Source: an uncultured Hyphomicrobiales bacterium (GTDB lineage Bacteria; Pseudomonadota; Alphaproteobacteria; Rhizobiales; Beijerinckiaceae). Taken from it: 44,414 nt of DNA. Below are positions 34,550 to 43,614 of this stretch, in pieces (within the stretch, counting starts at the first letter, position 1; each line of letters opens with the position of its first letter). The stretch lies in contig CAIOVE010000031.1 of the NCBI GenBank assembly GCA_903861645.1, positions 1-44,414 of the forward strand, given 5' to 3'. The translations under genes were made by a program, and so were the position numbers. The notes beneath the pieces are model-generated. The model was not told the DNA's origin. It saw only the letters and a list, made by a program, of their open reading frames with translations, and ran no database searches.

Positions 34550-36850
34550 ATGATGCGTGCAGACGCGATCGCGTCCGTTCATTCGGACGCGCGATGGGGA
34601 TTCGCGCGCGCGGCGACCGAGGGGGGCGCGCGGCGGCATGTCTGGTCATCGCGTGTGCAGGTCGCGAGCCTGATCTTACTTGTCGCCATCATTTTTATAC
34701 TTTCCGGTTCGCGCGCGATGCTTGATCGGGAAACCGCGCTCAGGGACGCCGCCGAAGATCTTGAAATGACCTCGATGCTCGTCGCCTCCGCGCTTGATGT
34801 CGCGAGCGCCGAGCGTGTTCGCGCACCGGCTGCCGGCAGTCTGCTGCCTGGACGCGTGTTCGCACGGGGACGTCGCGTTCTTGTGAGCGACGCGGCCGGC
34901 GCGCTCATCGCCGCCTGGCCCGGCGGCTTCGCGGACAGGGAAATGCTCGCCGATCGTCTTGGCCGCGCGCAGGCGCTGACAACCTTCGCCGACAAGGCCG
35001 GCGTCATGCGCATCGTGCTCGCGGACGGTTCTGAAGCCTTGGCGACGGTGCGTGACCGCGCCGCGGGCCGTGGGCAGATCGCCATTATTCATCCGATCCG
35101 CGAGGCGTTGTCGGACTGGCGAACCCATTCGATCAACGCGCTGCTCGTTATTCTGGTCGCCGTCGCGCTGATCGGCCTGCTGGCGCTCGGCTATACGTGG
35201 CAGCGCGGCCGTCGCCGCGACGCGGCGGAGATGGTCCTGACAATGCGCGAGCGCATGGACATGGCGCTGGTGCGCGGGCGCTGTGGTCTGTGGGATTGGG
35301 ATATCGCGCGGGGGCGCATCCATTGGTCCCGCTCCATGTACGACATCCTCGACTTGGAGCCGGATGGACAATTCATGTCGCTGGGCGACGCGAACGCCAT
35401 GATTCATCCAGCGGATGGCGACCTTTCGGCGATGGCGCGCATGATCGCGGCGTCGCAAACAAACACGGTCGACCATGAGTTCCGGTTGCGCAACGGTCGA
35501 GGCGAGTGGGTCTGGATTCGCGCGCGCGGCGAACTCACTCGCGATGGCGTCCGCGATGAAATGCATCTGGTCGGTATCGCCGTCGACGTCACGGAGCACC
35601 GCGCGCTCGCCGAGCGATCGGCCACCGCGGATATTCGCCTGCGCGACGCCATCGAAAACATTTCCGAGGCCTTTGTCCTTTGGGACGCGGACAACCGCCT
35701 TGTCATGTGCAACACGAAATTCCAGAAATTGCACGAGCAGATGCGCGCGCGTGTCGCGCCTGGCGACCATTACGATGACTTGATGTCGCCGGAATTACCC
35801 TTGTTCGACGCGGCTTCCTGCCTCGATACGATGGGCGAGCCGGGTTCGCGGACCTACGAAGCGCGGCTGAGCGACGGTCGCTGGATGCAGATCAACGAGC
35901 GGCGAACAGACGATGGCGGCCATGTGTCCGTCGGCACGGATATCACGGCGCTCAAGCGTCACGAGGAAAAGTTGCTCGATTCCGAGCGCCGGCTCACCGC
36001 GACGGTGGCGGACTTGCGTCGTTCGCGCAGGACTCTTGAGGCGCAGGCGACGCAGCTCAAGCAGATGGTCGCGCTCTATCACGAGCAGAAGGGGCAAGCC
36101 GAGGCGGCCAACCGCGCCAAGTCCGTGTTCCTCGCCAATATGAGCCACGAACTGCGAACGCCGCTCAACCACATCATTGGCTTCGCCGAATTGATGGAAC
36201 ACCAGACGTTTGGCGCATTGGGTTGCGAGCGGTACGTTGGCTATTGCGGCGATATCCGCAAGGGCGGCGAAAGCCTGCTGGCGATGATTTCGGATGTCTT
36301 GCAGATGGCCGAGCTTGAAACGCGGCAGGCGAACATCGAACGCAAGAATCTCGACGCCATCGAATTCGTCAACGCGGCGCTGGCCGAAAAGCGCGAACTC
36401 GCCGTGTCGCGCGATGTCGACATGCGGATCGAGGGCCTGCCCGCTGGCGTTGTCGAGGGTGATCGCGACGCCTTGGTCAAGGCGCTGTCGGCGCTGGTGG
36501 ATAACGCGATCAAGTTCAGCGCGCGTGGCGGCCGGGTGCGGTTCAGAACACGAAATACCGCGGGCGCGTTGGAATTCTACGTGCAGGACAATGGCGTCGG
36601 TATTCCCGCCGACGCGATGAGCCGATTGGGTCGTCCGTTCGAGCAAATCAGCGCGCCGCTCGCAAACGGCATGAAAGGCTCCGGTCTTGGCCTGTCGATC
36701 GCCCGCTCGCTGGTGGAACTGCACGGGGGATCGCTTAAAATAAGATCCGTCGTCGGCAAGGGAACCGTCGTGCGCATGCGCCTGCCACTCGCCGCGAAGG
36801 CGAATCCTGTCTCGCGGGCGGTTTTCGCCGAGCAGAGCGTCTTTATCTGA
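34550..36850 (+). CDS. PAS-domain membrane histidine kinase (PleC/DivJ-type architecture)
   Basis: A 766-residue kinase. Two membrane helices (about 36-54 and 190-213) flank a small periplasmic domain. A PAS domain (about 230-350, WDWDIARGRIHWSRSMYDIL), a second PAS_7-like domain (about 360-475, AFVLWDADNRLVMCNTKFQK) and a coiled coil follow. The HisKA domain has His533 in MSHELRTPLNHIIGFAEL, and the ATPase domain has ALVDNAIKFS, DNGVGIPAD and GSGLGLSIAR. ATG 34550 (or 34553) follows a GGGGG site by 7-8 nt; ATG 34514 and GTG 34418 are less supported. There is no receiver domain and no adjacent regulator on this strand. The 205-nt gap before it shows no obvious gene. Confidence 0.85.
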   Translation: MMRADAIASVHSDARWGFARAATEGGARRHVWSSRVQVASLILLVAIIFILSGSRAMLDRETALRDAAEDLEMTSMLVASALDVASAERVRAPAAGSLLPGRVFARGRRVLVSDAAGALIAAWPGGFADREMLADRLGRAQALTTFADKAGVMRIVLADGSEALATVRDRAAGRGQIAIIHPIREALSDWRTHSINALLVILVAVALIGLLALGYTWQRGRRRDAAEMVLTMRERMDMALVRGRCGLWDWDIARGRIHWSRSMYDILDLEPDGQFMSLGDANAMIHPADGDLSAMARMIAASQTNTVDHEFRLRNGRGEWVWIRARGELTRDGVRDEMHLVGIAVDVTEHRALAERSATADIRLRDAIENISEAFVLWDADNRLVMCNTKFQKLHEQMRARVAPGDHYDDLMSPELPLFDAASCLDTMGEPGSRTYEARLSDGRWMQINERRTDDGGHVSVGTDITALKRHEEKLLDSERRLTATVADLRRSRRTLEAQATQLKQMVALYHEQKGQAEAANRAKSVFLANMSHELRTPLNHIIGFAELMEHQTFGALGCERYVGYCGDIRKGGESLLAMISDVLQMAELETRQANIERKNLDAIEFVNAALAEKRELAVSRDVDMRIEGLPAGVVEGDRDALVKALSALVDNAIKFSARGGRVRFRTRNTAGALEFYVQDNGVGIPADAMSRLGRPFEQISAPLANGMKGSGLGLSIARSLVELHGGSLKIRSVVGKGTVVRMRLPLAAKANPVSRAVFAEQSVFI

Positions 36851-39773
36851 ATACGTTTTCGAAAATGCCCCTGACGCCACGCCGGGCGGCGAGCAGCGAC
36901 GCTTCCAGCGTTCTGAAGTCCGGCAAGCCCGTCGCCGACGCCATTCTTCGCAGCACGCCCGGCGCGACCGTCGCGGGGTTAAACGCGCCATCGATGGCGA
37001 TGCGCGTGAGCTGTGTCACGGTCGTGAATAATTCATGCGCTGTCCGCAGCGTTTCGGCCTGATCCAGCGGCAAGAGGTTCAGCGTCGCCGCGCTTTTAAT
37101 GATGGTCAGGGGCGCGACATCGAGAATTGTCGGGTGGGCCTCCGCATGACGCAGGCAGATGTATTGCGCGATGAACTCGATATCCATCAGGCCGCCCGCG
37201 ACGAGTTTCAGATCCCATGGGTCACGGTCGCCTTTTTCGCGAGCGATAAGCTTGCGCATGGCGAGCGCCTCGCGCTTCGTGACCTCGACGTCGCGTCGCG
37301 CGCGCAGGATGTCGGCGACCGCGCTTTCAATGTCGCGCGCCAGCGCGGCGTCGCCGGCCACCACGCGCGCGCGCGTCAGCGCCATGTGTTCCCATGTTTC
37401 GGCTTCCCTGACCTGATAGTCGCGGAAAGCGCTCAGGCGCGTCGCGACCGGGCCCTTGCCGCCCGATGGTCGTAGCCGCAGGTCGACCTCGTAAAGCTTG
37501 CCCCGGCGCGTGGGCGCCGTCAGAGCCGTGATCAGGCGTTGCGTCAGGCGCGCGTAATAGGTCGACGGATGCAGGCGCCGTGGCCCATCGGAGTCAACGA
37601 CGTCGTCATCGTATTCATAGATCAAAATAAGATCGAGATCGGATGTCGCCGTCATCTCGCGCGAGCCCAGCCGGCCCATGCCGATGATCGCGCATCGGCC
37701 ACGCGCGACGCGGCCATATTCCGACGCGAAGTCGGCTTCCACGCGCGCGAGAGTCGTTCGAAGCACCGCTTCCGCCAGCGCGGAAAATGCGTGGCCGGCG
37801 GGCTTAGCGTCCATCGCGCCCGAGAGGGCCCGCACGCCGATCAGGAACATCTCCTCCCGCGCGATATCGCGCGCGCCGTCCAGGAAAGCCTCGGTGTCGC
37901 GCGCGTCGCGCGCCATCGTCGCGAGGCGGCTTGCGTAAGCGTCGGCATTGATCGGCGCGCGCGCCAACGCTGGATCGATAGCAGCGTCGAGCACGTGCGG
38001 CATGCGACCGACCACGCTCGCGAGGCGGGGCGCGCCGCTAAGTATGTCGGCGAAAAGCTCGCGTACATCCGCATTCGAGCGCAAAATGGAAAACAGTTCG
38101 ACGGCGCCATTCATCCGTCCAAGCGCTTCATCGAAAGCGATCAGCGCGGCGTCGGGGTCGCCGCCGGTGGCGAAGGCTTCCAGCAAGGATGGCACGAGCT
38201 CCGTGAGCACCTCGCGCGCGCGCGCGCCCTGAATGGCGGGGCGGCCTCCAAAGTGCCAGCCGCGAACGGTTTCCATCGCGCGCGGCGGATCGCTGAACCC
38301 CATCGCGCGCAGTGTTTCGATGGTTTCTGGATCGTCGGTCACGCCCGTGAATACAAGGCTGCCGGCGCGCGTGTCGAGCCCGGGCGCGTTTTCGAACAGA
38401 CGGGCGTAGTGGCGTTCGACCCGTCGCAGATGGCCCGTGAGTTCCTTCTCGAACGACGAGCGTCGCGCATGGCCGAGGAAACGGGCGAAACGGATCAGGC
38501 CAGCGTCATCGTCCGGCAAGCGTTGTGTCTGCTCGTCCGCGATCATTTGCAGGCGATGTTCAATGGTCCGCAGATAACGATATGCCGCCGACAGGTCGTC
38601 GACGGCGTCGCGCGTCACCCAACCGTCGTCATGCAGTTCGCGAAGCATGTCGAGGGTGCGCGCGCCGCGCAAGGCGGGGCGTCGACCACCGAAAATAAGT
38701 TGCTGCGTCTGAACGAAAAACTCGACCTCGCGTATGCCGCCGCGTCCGAGCTTGACGTTGTGTCCGGCGACGGCGACTTCCGCGTGACCGCGCACGGCGT
38801 GAATCTGGCGTTTCATCGCGTGAATATCGGCGATCGCGGCGTAGTCAAAATATTTGCGCCAGACGAACGGCGCGAGATCGGCGAGAAATGTCTTGCCCAA
38901 CGGGAGGTCGCCCGCAACCGGCCGCGCCTTGATCAGCGCGGCGCGCTCCCAGTTTTGTCCGAGCGTTTCATAATAGGAGAACGCCGCCGGCAGCGAAATC
39001 GCGACGGCGGTCGAACCGGGATCCGGCCGCAGGCGCAAATCGACGCGCAGCACGTAATCGTCGGCGGTGCGTTCCTGCAGCAACCTCGCCAACGCCCGCG
39101 TTATCCTGACGAAGATCGTCGACGGCTCCACGCCCTCGGGCAGGGCCGGAGACATCGGGTCGAAAAAAACGATCAGGTCGACGTCGCTTGAGTAATTGAG
39201 CTCGCGCGCGCCGTGCTTGCCCATGGCCAGAACGACGAGCCCGCAGTTTTGCTCGGGGTCGCGCGGGTCGGCGATGCGCAGTTTGCCTTCGCGCGCGGCT
39301 TCGCGAAGGAGAAACCGCAGCGCGGCGCTGACAGCCGCGTCGGCGAAATCGCTGATCGCCACGATGACGTCGTCAACACTCCAGACGCCGCCAATATCGG
39401 CAAGCGCGATGAGCAGGGCGACGTGTTGTCGGGCGATGCGCAGGCGACGCATGAGGGCGGCTTCATTCGATCCATCCTCGCCGTCGTCCGCGAGCGCTTT
39501 CAGGCACGCGTCGAGGGCGGTCTCCGGCGCCTCCCGCAGAATGGCGGCGAGCCGGCGCGGATCGCGGCACGCCAATCGCCAGATAAAAGGCGAGTGGTCC
39601 GCGACGCCCAAAAGCAGATCGCGCGTCGCGGCGTTTTGAACGAGATCGGGCAGTCCGGCGGCGATGCCTTCAGTCGTTGTCGTCAAATCCTCCAGTCGCG
39701 CGCGGGCGACCTTGATGGACATGGGCCGCGGCGCGCGCGTCAGTCTTTCCGCCAAGGAGCGAAGCGTCATCAC
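36843..39773 (-). CDS. glnE: Bifunctional glutamine synthetase adenylyltransferase/adenylyl-removing enzyme
   Basis: A 976-residue protein with two nucleotidyltransferase domains. The N-terminal one (adenylyl removal) has LGRGGIREVEFFVQ and GKHGARELNYSSDVDLIVFF at about 180-200. The C-terminal one (adenylylation) has GMGRLGSREMTATSDLDLIL at about 695-714 and LVAGGLMDIEFIAQY. It controls glutamine synthetase activity with PII input. The ATG overlaps the stop of the upstream kinase gene by 4 nt (39770-39773), an unusual coupling of nitrogen control to a sensor kinase operon. Its TAA overlaps the end of the converging PAS kinase by 8 nt. Confidence 0.96.
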   Translation of the reverse strand: MMTLRSLAERLTRAPRPMSIKVARARLEDLTTTTEGIAAGLPDLVQNAATRDLLLGVADHSPFIWRLACRDPRRLAAILREAPETALDACLKALADDGEDGSNEAALMRRLRIARQHVALLIALADIGGVWSVDDVIVAISDFADAAVSAALRFLLREAAREGKLRIADPRDPEQNCGLVVLAMGKHGARELNYSSDVDLIVFFDPMSPALPEGVEPSTIFVRITRALARLLQERTADDYVLRVDLRLRPDPGSTAVAISLPAAFSYYETLGQNWERAALIKARPVAGDLPLGKTFLADLAPFVWRKYFDYAAIADIHAMKRQIHAVRGHAEVAVAGHNVKLGRGGIREVEFFVQTQQLIFGGRRPALRGARTLDMLRELHDDGWVTRDAVDDLSAAYRYLRTIEHRLQMIADEQTQRLPDDDAGLIRFARFLGHARRSSFEKELTGHLRRVERHYARLFENAPGLDTRAGSLVFTGVTDDPETIETLRAMGFSDPPRAMETVRGWHFGGRPAIQGARAREVLTELVPSLLEAFATGGDPDAALIAFDEALGRMNGAVELFSILRSNADVRELFADILSGAPRLASVVGRMPHVLDAAIDPALARAPINADAYASRLATMARDARDTEAFLDGARDIAREEMFLIGVRALSGAMDAKPAGHAFSALAEAVLRTTLARVEADFASEYGRVARGRCAIIGMGRLGSREMTATSDLDLILIYEYDDDVVDSDGPRRLHPSTYYARLTQRLITALTAPTRRGKLYEVDLRLRPSGGKGPVATRLSAFRDYQVREAETWEHMALTRARVVAGDAALARDIESAVADILRARRDVEVTKREALAMRKLIAREKGDRDPWDLKLVAGGLMDIEFIAQYICLRHAEAHPTILDVAPLTIIKSAATLNLLPLDQAETLRTAHELFTTVTQLTRIAIDGAFNPATVAPGVLRRMASATGLPDFRTLEASLLAARRGVRGIFENVFR

Positions 39774-41176
39774 GCGGGCGTTGGCGTCTGGACCGACGCG
39801 GGCAACGCCAGTACCGCGCGCAGGCCTGGCGCGTTGTCCTCCAGTCGCAAGGCGCCCTTGTGCAGGCGCGCGATGGCTGCGACGAGCGAGAGACCAAGAC
39901 CGGAGCCGGGCGCGGATCGCGATGCCTCGAGACGCACGAAACGGTCGAGCACGCGCGTGCGATCCGCGGCGTCGGGTATGCCCGCGCCATGGTCGGCGAC
40001 AATGATCTCGACGCTCGCGCCAACTTGGCGCGTCTCGACACGTATGTCGGAAGTCGCGTCCGGGTTGTTGGATTTGCCGTATTTAAGCGCGTTGTCGATG
40101 AGATTGGAGAGCGCGCGCGAGACAAGATCGCGGTCGGCTCGCACGACGAGACCCGGTTCTCCCGCGTAAACCAGCGTCATGCCGTTTTCCTCCGCGGATG
40201 GCTCATAAAGTTCGGCGACATCGCGCGCGGCCGCGCCGATATCGAAGTCTGTCATGCTTTCGGTCAGCGAGCCAGCCTCGAGACGGGCGATCATCAGCAA
40301 CGCGTCAAATGTGCGAATCAATCCGTCGGACTCTCCGATAATGTTCTCCAGCGCGGCCTTGCGCTCGGTGTCGCCGGCATCGACGCGAAGGGCCGCCTCG
40401 GCGCCGTTGCGCAGGCGTGTCAAAGGCGTCTTGAGATCGTGCGCTATGTTGTCCGAGACCTCGCGCAGGCCGATCATCAATTGCGCGATCCGATCCAGCA
40501 TGTCGTTCAGGTTGTGGGCGAGCCGATCCAGTTCGTCGCCCGTGCCCGCCATGGGCAAGCGTCGCGACATTTCGCCCAGCATGATGCCGCGGGCGGATTC
40601 ATTCATCGCGTCGACACGCTTAAGCACGCGCGCGGCGACAAACGCGCCGCCGGAAACGCCGATGACCGTTAGCCAGACGAGCGAAGTCAACAGCGTTCGC
40701 ACCAATATGCCGCGCAACGCCTCGCGGTCGGCGAGGTCGCGACCCACCAGCAGGCGGAATCCGCCGGGCAAAACAAACACGCGCGCGACGGCTGGATGGG
40801 CCGCGCCTTCGTCGCCGACGCGCTTGTAGGTGATCTCCGAGCCGCCGGGCGTTTCCAGAACGCCCGTTGAAATTTCCGCGACGTTGCCGACGATGCTTTC
40901 GCCCGCGAATGTCGTGACAAGATAAAGCGACGAGCCAGGCTGGCGCGAGCGGCGCTCCACCGCGTCGACCAGGCGACGAATGCCGCCCCGTCCATAGGCT
41001 TCCGACAGTCCGTTGATTTCCGCGTCAATGGTTTCGGCGGTCTGTTCGTCGATGAAGAGACGCGCGGTCAGGCCAACGCGACCCAGCAACAAGCCGCAAC
41101 CGATCGCGAAGATGACGAGATAGGCGAGCGAGAGCTTGAATACGGTTGTTCTGAGGAGCTTACCGAGCGCCGTCAC
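39770..41176 (-). CDS. HAMP-domain sensor histidine kinase
   Basis: A 468-residue kinase. Membrane helices lie at about 12-35 and 165-190, with a periplasmic sensor region between them (RQPGSSLYLVTTFAGESIVG). A HAMP domain (about 188-240, RVDAMNESARGIMLGEMSRR) follows. The phosphoacceptor is His246 in SDNIAHDLKTPLTRLRN. ATPase motifs are NLIDNALKYGK, VADHGAGIPD and GSGLGLSLVAA. It overlaps the response regulator gene upstream by 17 nt and glnE downstream by 4 nt. As part of the degP-linked block it probably senses envelope stress; that is inferred from the protease gene upstream, not from its own sequence. Confidence 0.9.
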   Translation of the reverse strand: MTALGKLLRTTVFKLSLAYLVIFAIGCGLLLGRVGLTARLFIDEQTAETIDAEINGLSEAYGRGGIRRLVDAVERRSRQPGSSLYLVTTFAGESIVGNVAEISTGVLETPGGSEITYKRVGDEGAAHPAVARVFVLPGGFRLLVGRDLADREALRGILVRTLLTSLVWLTVIGVSGGAFVAARVLKRVDAMNESARGIMLGEMSRRLPMAGTGDELDRLAHNLNDMLDRIAQLMIGLREVSDNIAHDLKTPLTRLRNGAEAALRVDAGDTERKAALENIIGESDGLIRTFDALLMIARLEAGSLTESMTDFDIGAAARDVAELYEPSAEENGMTLVYAGEPGLVVRADRDLVSRALSNLIDNALKYGKSNNPDATSDIRVETRQVGASVEIIVADHGAGIPDAADRTRVLDRFVRLEASRSAPGSGLGLSLVAAIARLHKGALRLEDNAPGLRAVLALPASVQTPTPA

Positions 41177-41852
41177 GTATCATGTACCCCGCGCCACGAA
41201 TGGTGTGCAGTAATTGGGCGTCGCGCCCCTTTTCGATTTTCCCGCGCAGTCGCGAAATATGGACGTCGATCACGTTCGTCTGCGGATCGAAATGATAGTC
41301 CCAGACGTTTTCCAGCAACATGGTTCGCGTGACGACCTTGCCGGCGTGTTTCATCAGATATTCAAGCAGGCGAAACTCGCGCGGCTGAAGAGGTATTTCC
41401 TTGCCCGCGCGCCTGACCTCGTGGGCGAGACGGTCGAGTTCGAGATCGCCGACACGATAAAGGGTTGGTTCCCCCGAGGTGGCGCCGCGGCGTCGCGCCA
41501 GCACCTCGATACGCGCCAGCAGTTCCGAAAAGGCGTAGGGCTTGGCAAGGTAGTCGTCGCCGCCGGCGCGCAAGCCCTTGACGCGGTCGTCCACCTGCCC
41601 GAGGGCCGACAGGATCAGCACGGGCGTTTCTACCTTTTGTTCGCGCAGGCCGCCGATAAGCGACAGGCCGTCCATCTTGGGCAACATGCGGTCGACGATG
41701 AGCACGTCGTAGTCGCCATCGCGCGCGAGCGCGTAGCCTTCAAGTCCATCGGCGGCGTGGTCGGCGGCATGGCCCGCCTCGCGGAACGCCTTGATGAGGT
41801 AGGCGGCGGCTTCCTGATCGTCTTCGATGATGAGTATGCGCATATCCGACAT
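41160..41852 (-). CDS. OmpR-family response regulator next to degP
   Basis: A 230-residue regulator: receiver domain with phosphoacceptor Asp54 in VLIVDRMLPKMDG, acidic pocket IIEDDQE and conserved Lys in DDYLAKPYAFSE. A winged-helix domain follows (about 130-225, LQPREFRLLEYLMKHAGKVV and TNVIDVHISRLRGKIEKG). There are two possible ATG starts three codons apart (MSDMRILIIED). It is encoded 96 nt downstream of degP on the same strand, behind a strong stem-loop, and overlaps the kinase gene by 17 nt. Confidence 0.93.
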   Translation of the reverse strand: MSDMRILIIEDDQEAAAYLIKAFREAGHAADHAADGLEGYALARDGDYDVLIVDRMLPKMDGLSLIGGLREQKVETPVLILSALGQVDDRVKGLRAGGDDYLAKPYAFSELLARIEVLARRRGATSGEPTLYRVGDLELDRLAHEVRRAGKEIPLQPREFRLLEYLMKHAGKVVTRTMLLENVWDYHFDPQTNVIDVHISRLRGKIEKGRDAQLLHTIRGAGYMIRDGAR

Positions 41853-41907
41853 ATAGGGCGCCTTGGCGAAAAACGGCAGATCGTGGGCCGGTCCGCCGTC
41901 CAGATCG

Positions 41908-41933
41908 GGGCGCTCCCGGGGAGGGGAGCGCCC
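41908..41933 (-). terminator. Stem-loop between degP and the response regulator gene
   Basis: GGGCGCTCCC (41908-41917) and GGGAGCGCCC (41924-41933) form a perfect 10-bp stem with a 6-nt loop. It lies 15 nt after the degP stop in the direction of transcription. No T-run follows on that strand, so it may act as a leaky terminator or as a 3' stabilising hairpin that sets a different level for degP and the downstream regulator/kinase/glnE genes. Confidence 0.6.
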
Positions 41934-41948
41934 GTTGGTGGGATTGCC

Positions 41949-43454
41949 TCAGCCGGCGGCTGTCAGGCCGAGCGCGACGTAGCGAACGCCTTCCGCGCTT
42001 TTGACGCGCATCAGCACGGCCTTGTGACCATCCTTGCGGGCGGCGTCGATGGCCTGTCGAACGTCGGCCGGGCGGGATACCGCGTGGCCAGCGACCTCCA
42101 GTATCGTGTCGCCCTCGCGCAACCCCTTGCGCGCGCCCGCGCCATCCGGATCGACGTCGGCCACGACGACTCCCTGCTTGCCGCCAGTGGCGGGCGCAAG
42201 GGTCAGGCCGAAGCTCTTGAAGTCGCTCGGCTCGGCGCGCGGGCTGGCCTCGCCCTTGTCGGACTTGTCGGCGGGCAGGGCGCCGAGCTTGACGCTCGCC
42301 GTTTTTTCCGCGCCGTCATGAACATAGCCGATTTCAACGCTCTTGTTGGGTCCGAACGCGGCGATGCGGCGCGCGAGTTCGCGCGGGCCATCGACCTTTT
42401 CACCGTTGACCGCCGTGATGACATCGCCCGAATGGATGCCGGCCGCGGCCGCTGGCGAATTCGTCTGCGTATCGGCCACGAGCGCGCCTTTCTCGGCCTT
42501 GAGGCCGAGCGTATCGGCGATTTCAGCCGCCACCGGCTGTATCTGCACGCCGATCCAGCCGCGCGCCACCGAGCCCTTGTCCTTGAGCGAGGCGATCACG
42601 TCGCGGGCGACCTCCGCCGGAATGGCGAAGCCGATGCCGACGCTGCCGCCGGAGGGAGAGTAGATCGCCGTGTTGACGCCAACCACCTCGCCATTGGCGT
42701 TGAAGGTCGGTCCGCCCGAGTTGCCGCGGTTAACGGGCGCGTCGATCTGCAGATAGTCGTCATAGGGGCCCGACCCGATGTCGCGGCCACGCGCGGAGAC
42801 AATGCCTGCCGTGACGGTGCCGCCCAGACCGAAGGGATTGCCGACCGCGATGACCCAATCGCCGACGCGTGGCGTCGTCGCGGACCAATCGACATGCGGG
42901 TAATTGCCGCCGTCCTTGATCTTCAGAAGCGCCAGGTCGGTTTTCTTGTCGGTTCCCACCACCTTGGCCGGCACGCTGCGACCGTCGTCGAGGGTGATCG
43001 ACACCTCGGTGGCGTTCTCGACCACGTGGTTGTTGGTGACGACGTAACCGTCCGACGAGATGATGAAGCCCGAGCCCTGCGCCTGTCCGGTGCGCGGGCC
43101 TTGCGGGCGACCACCGGGCATGCCCGGCATGCCGTTCTGTCCACCGAAACGCTTGAAGAAGCGTTCAAGCGGATCGCCTGGCCGGAGGCTTGGCATGCCC
43201 TGATCGCCATCCTCATCGGCCGTGGCCGCGGCCTCGACGATCTTCACCTTCACGGAGACGACCGCGCCGCGCACATGTTCGACCGTGTCGGCGAACGAGA
43301 TGGGCGCCACGCCCTGCGCGGTCGCCGCGATGGCGGGAGAGGGAGAAAACGCCAACTGGCCGGTCAGGCCGGCGATGGCCACCACCGCCGTTGCGCCCAG
43401 CAAGGCGGCGCGAAGGGTATTCCGGGTCTTCAACGAGACGATGCGGGACTGCAT
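41949..43454 (-). CDS. degP: Periplasmic Do/HtrA-family serine protease
   Basis: A 501-residue protease. The signal peptide/anchor region is at about 12-44 (cleavage near AIAA). The chymotrypsin-type domain has His143 in VVTNNHVV, Asp173 in KKTDLALLKI and Ser246 in NRGNSGGP. A glycine/proline/methionine-rich loop at 105-122 (NGMPGMPGGRPQGP) is the LA loop. Two PDZ domains follow (about 275-365 with GWIGVQIQPV, and about 405-495 with GLREGDTILEVAGHAV). It degrades or refolds misfolded envelope proteins. A strong Shine-Dalgarno (AAGGAGG) lies 6 nt before the ATG. Confidence 0.95.
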   Translation of the reverse strand: MQSRIVSLKTRNTLRAALLGATAVVAIAGLTGQLAFSPSPAIAATAQGVAPISFADTVEHVRGAVVSVKVKIVEAAATADEDGDQGMPSLRPGDPLERFFKRFGGQNGMPGMPGGRPQGPRTGQAQGSGFIISSDGYVVTNNHVVENATEVSITLDDGRSVPAKVVGTDKKTDLALLKIKDGGNYPHVDWSATTPRVGDWVIAVGNPFGLGGTVTAGIVSARGRDIGSGPYDDYLQIDAPVNRGNSGGPTFNANGEVVGVNTAIYSPSGGSVGIGFAIPAEVARDVIASLKDKGSVARGWIGVQIQPVAAEIADTLGLKAEKGALVADTQTNSPAAAAGIHSGDVITAVNGEKVDGPRELARRIAAFGPNKSVEIGYVHDGAEKTASVKLGALPADKSDKGEASPRAEPSDFKSFGLTLAPATGGKQGVVVADVDPDGAGARKGLREGDTILEVAGHAVSRPADVRQAIDAARKDGHKAVLMRVKSAEGVRYVALGLTAAG

Positions 43455-43476
43455 GTAAACCTCCTTGACAGTGGGT

Positions 43477-43497
43477 GGGCCGCATCAAGGGCGGCCC
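43477..43497 (-). other. Stem-loop in the degP leader / FkbM gene 3' region
   Basis: GGGCCGC (43477-43483) and GCGGCCC (43491-43497) form a perfect 7-bp stem with a 7-nt loop. It lies between the stop of the FkbM-type gene and the degP start on the same strand, about 13 nt before the degP Shine-Dalgarno. It has no T-run; it could be a weak terminator for the upstream gene or a degP leader structure. Confidence 0.4.
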
Positions 43498-43614
43498 CTG
43501 TCGAGGATCGGTATATGGAGGTCCAACTTACGCGCGGATGGCGGCTGAATGAATTGTTGGTAATGCCAACGGCCATCGGCGGCGATCAGGTCGCGTTCAG
43601 GCCAAGATCGACTG

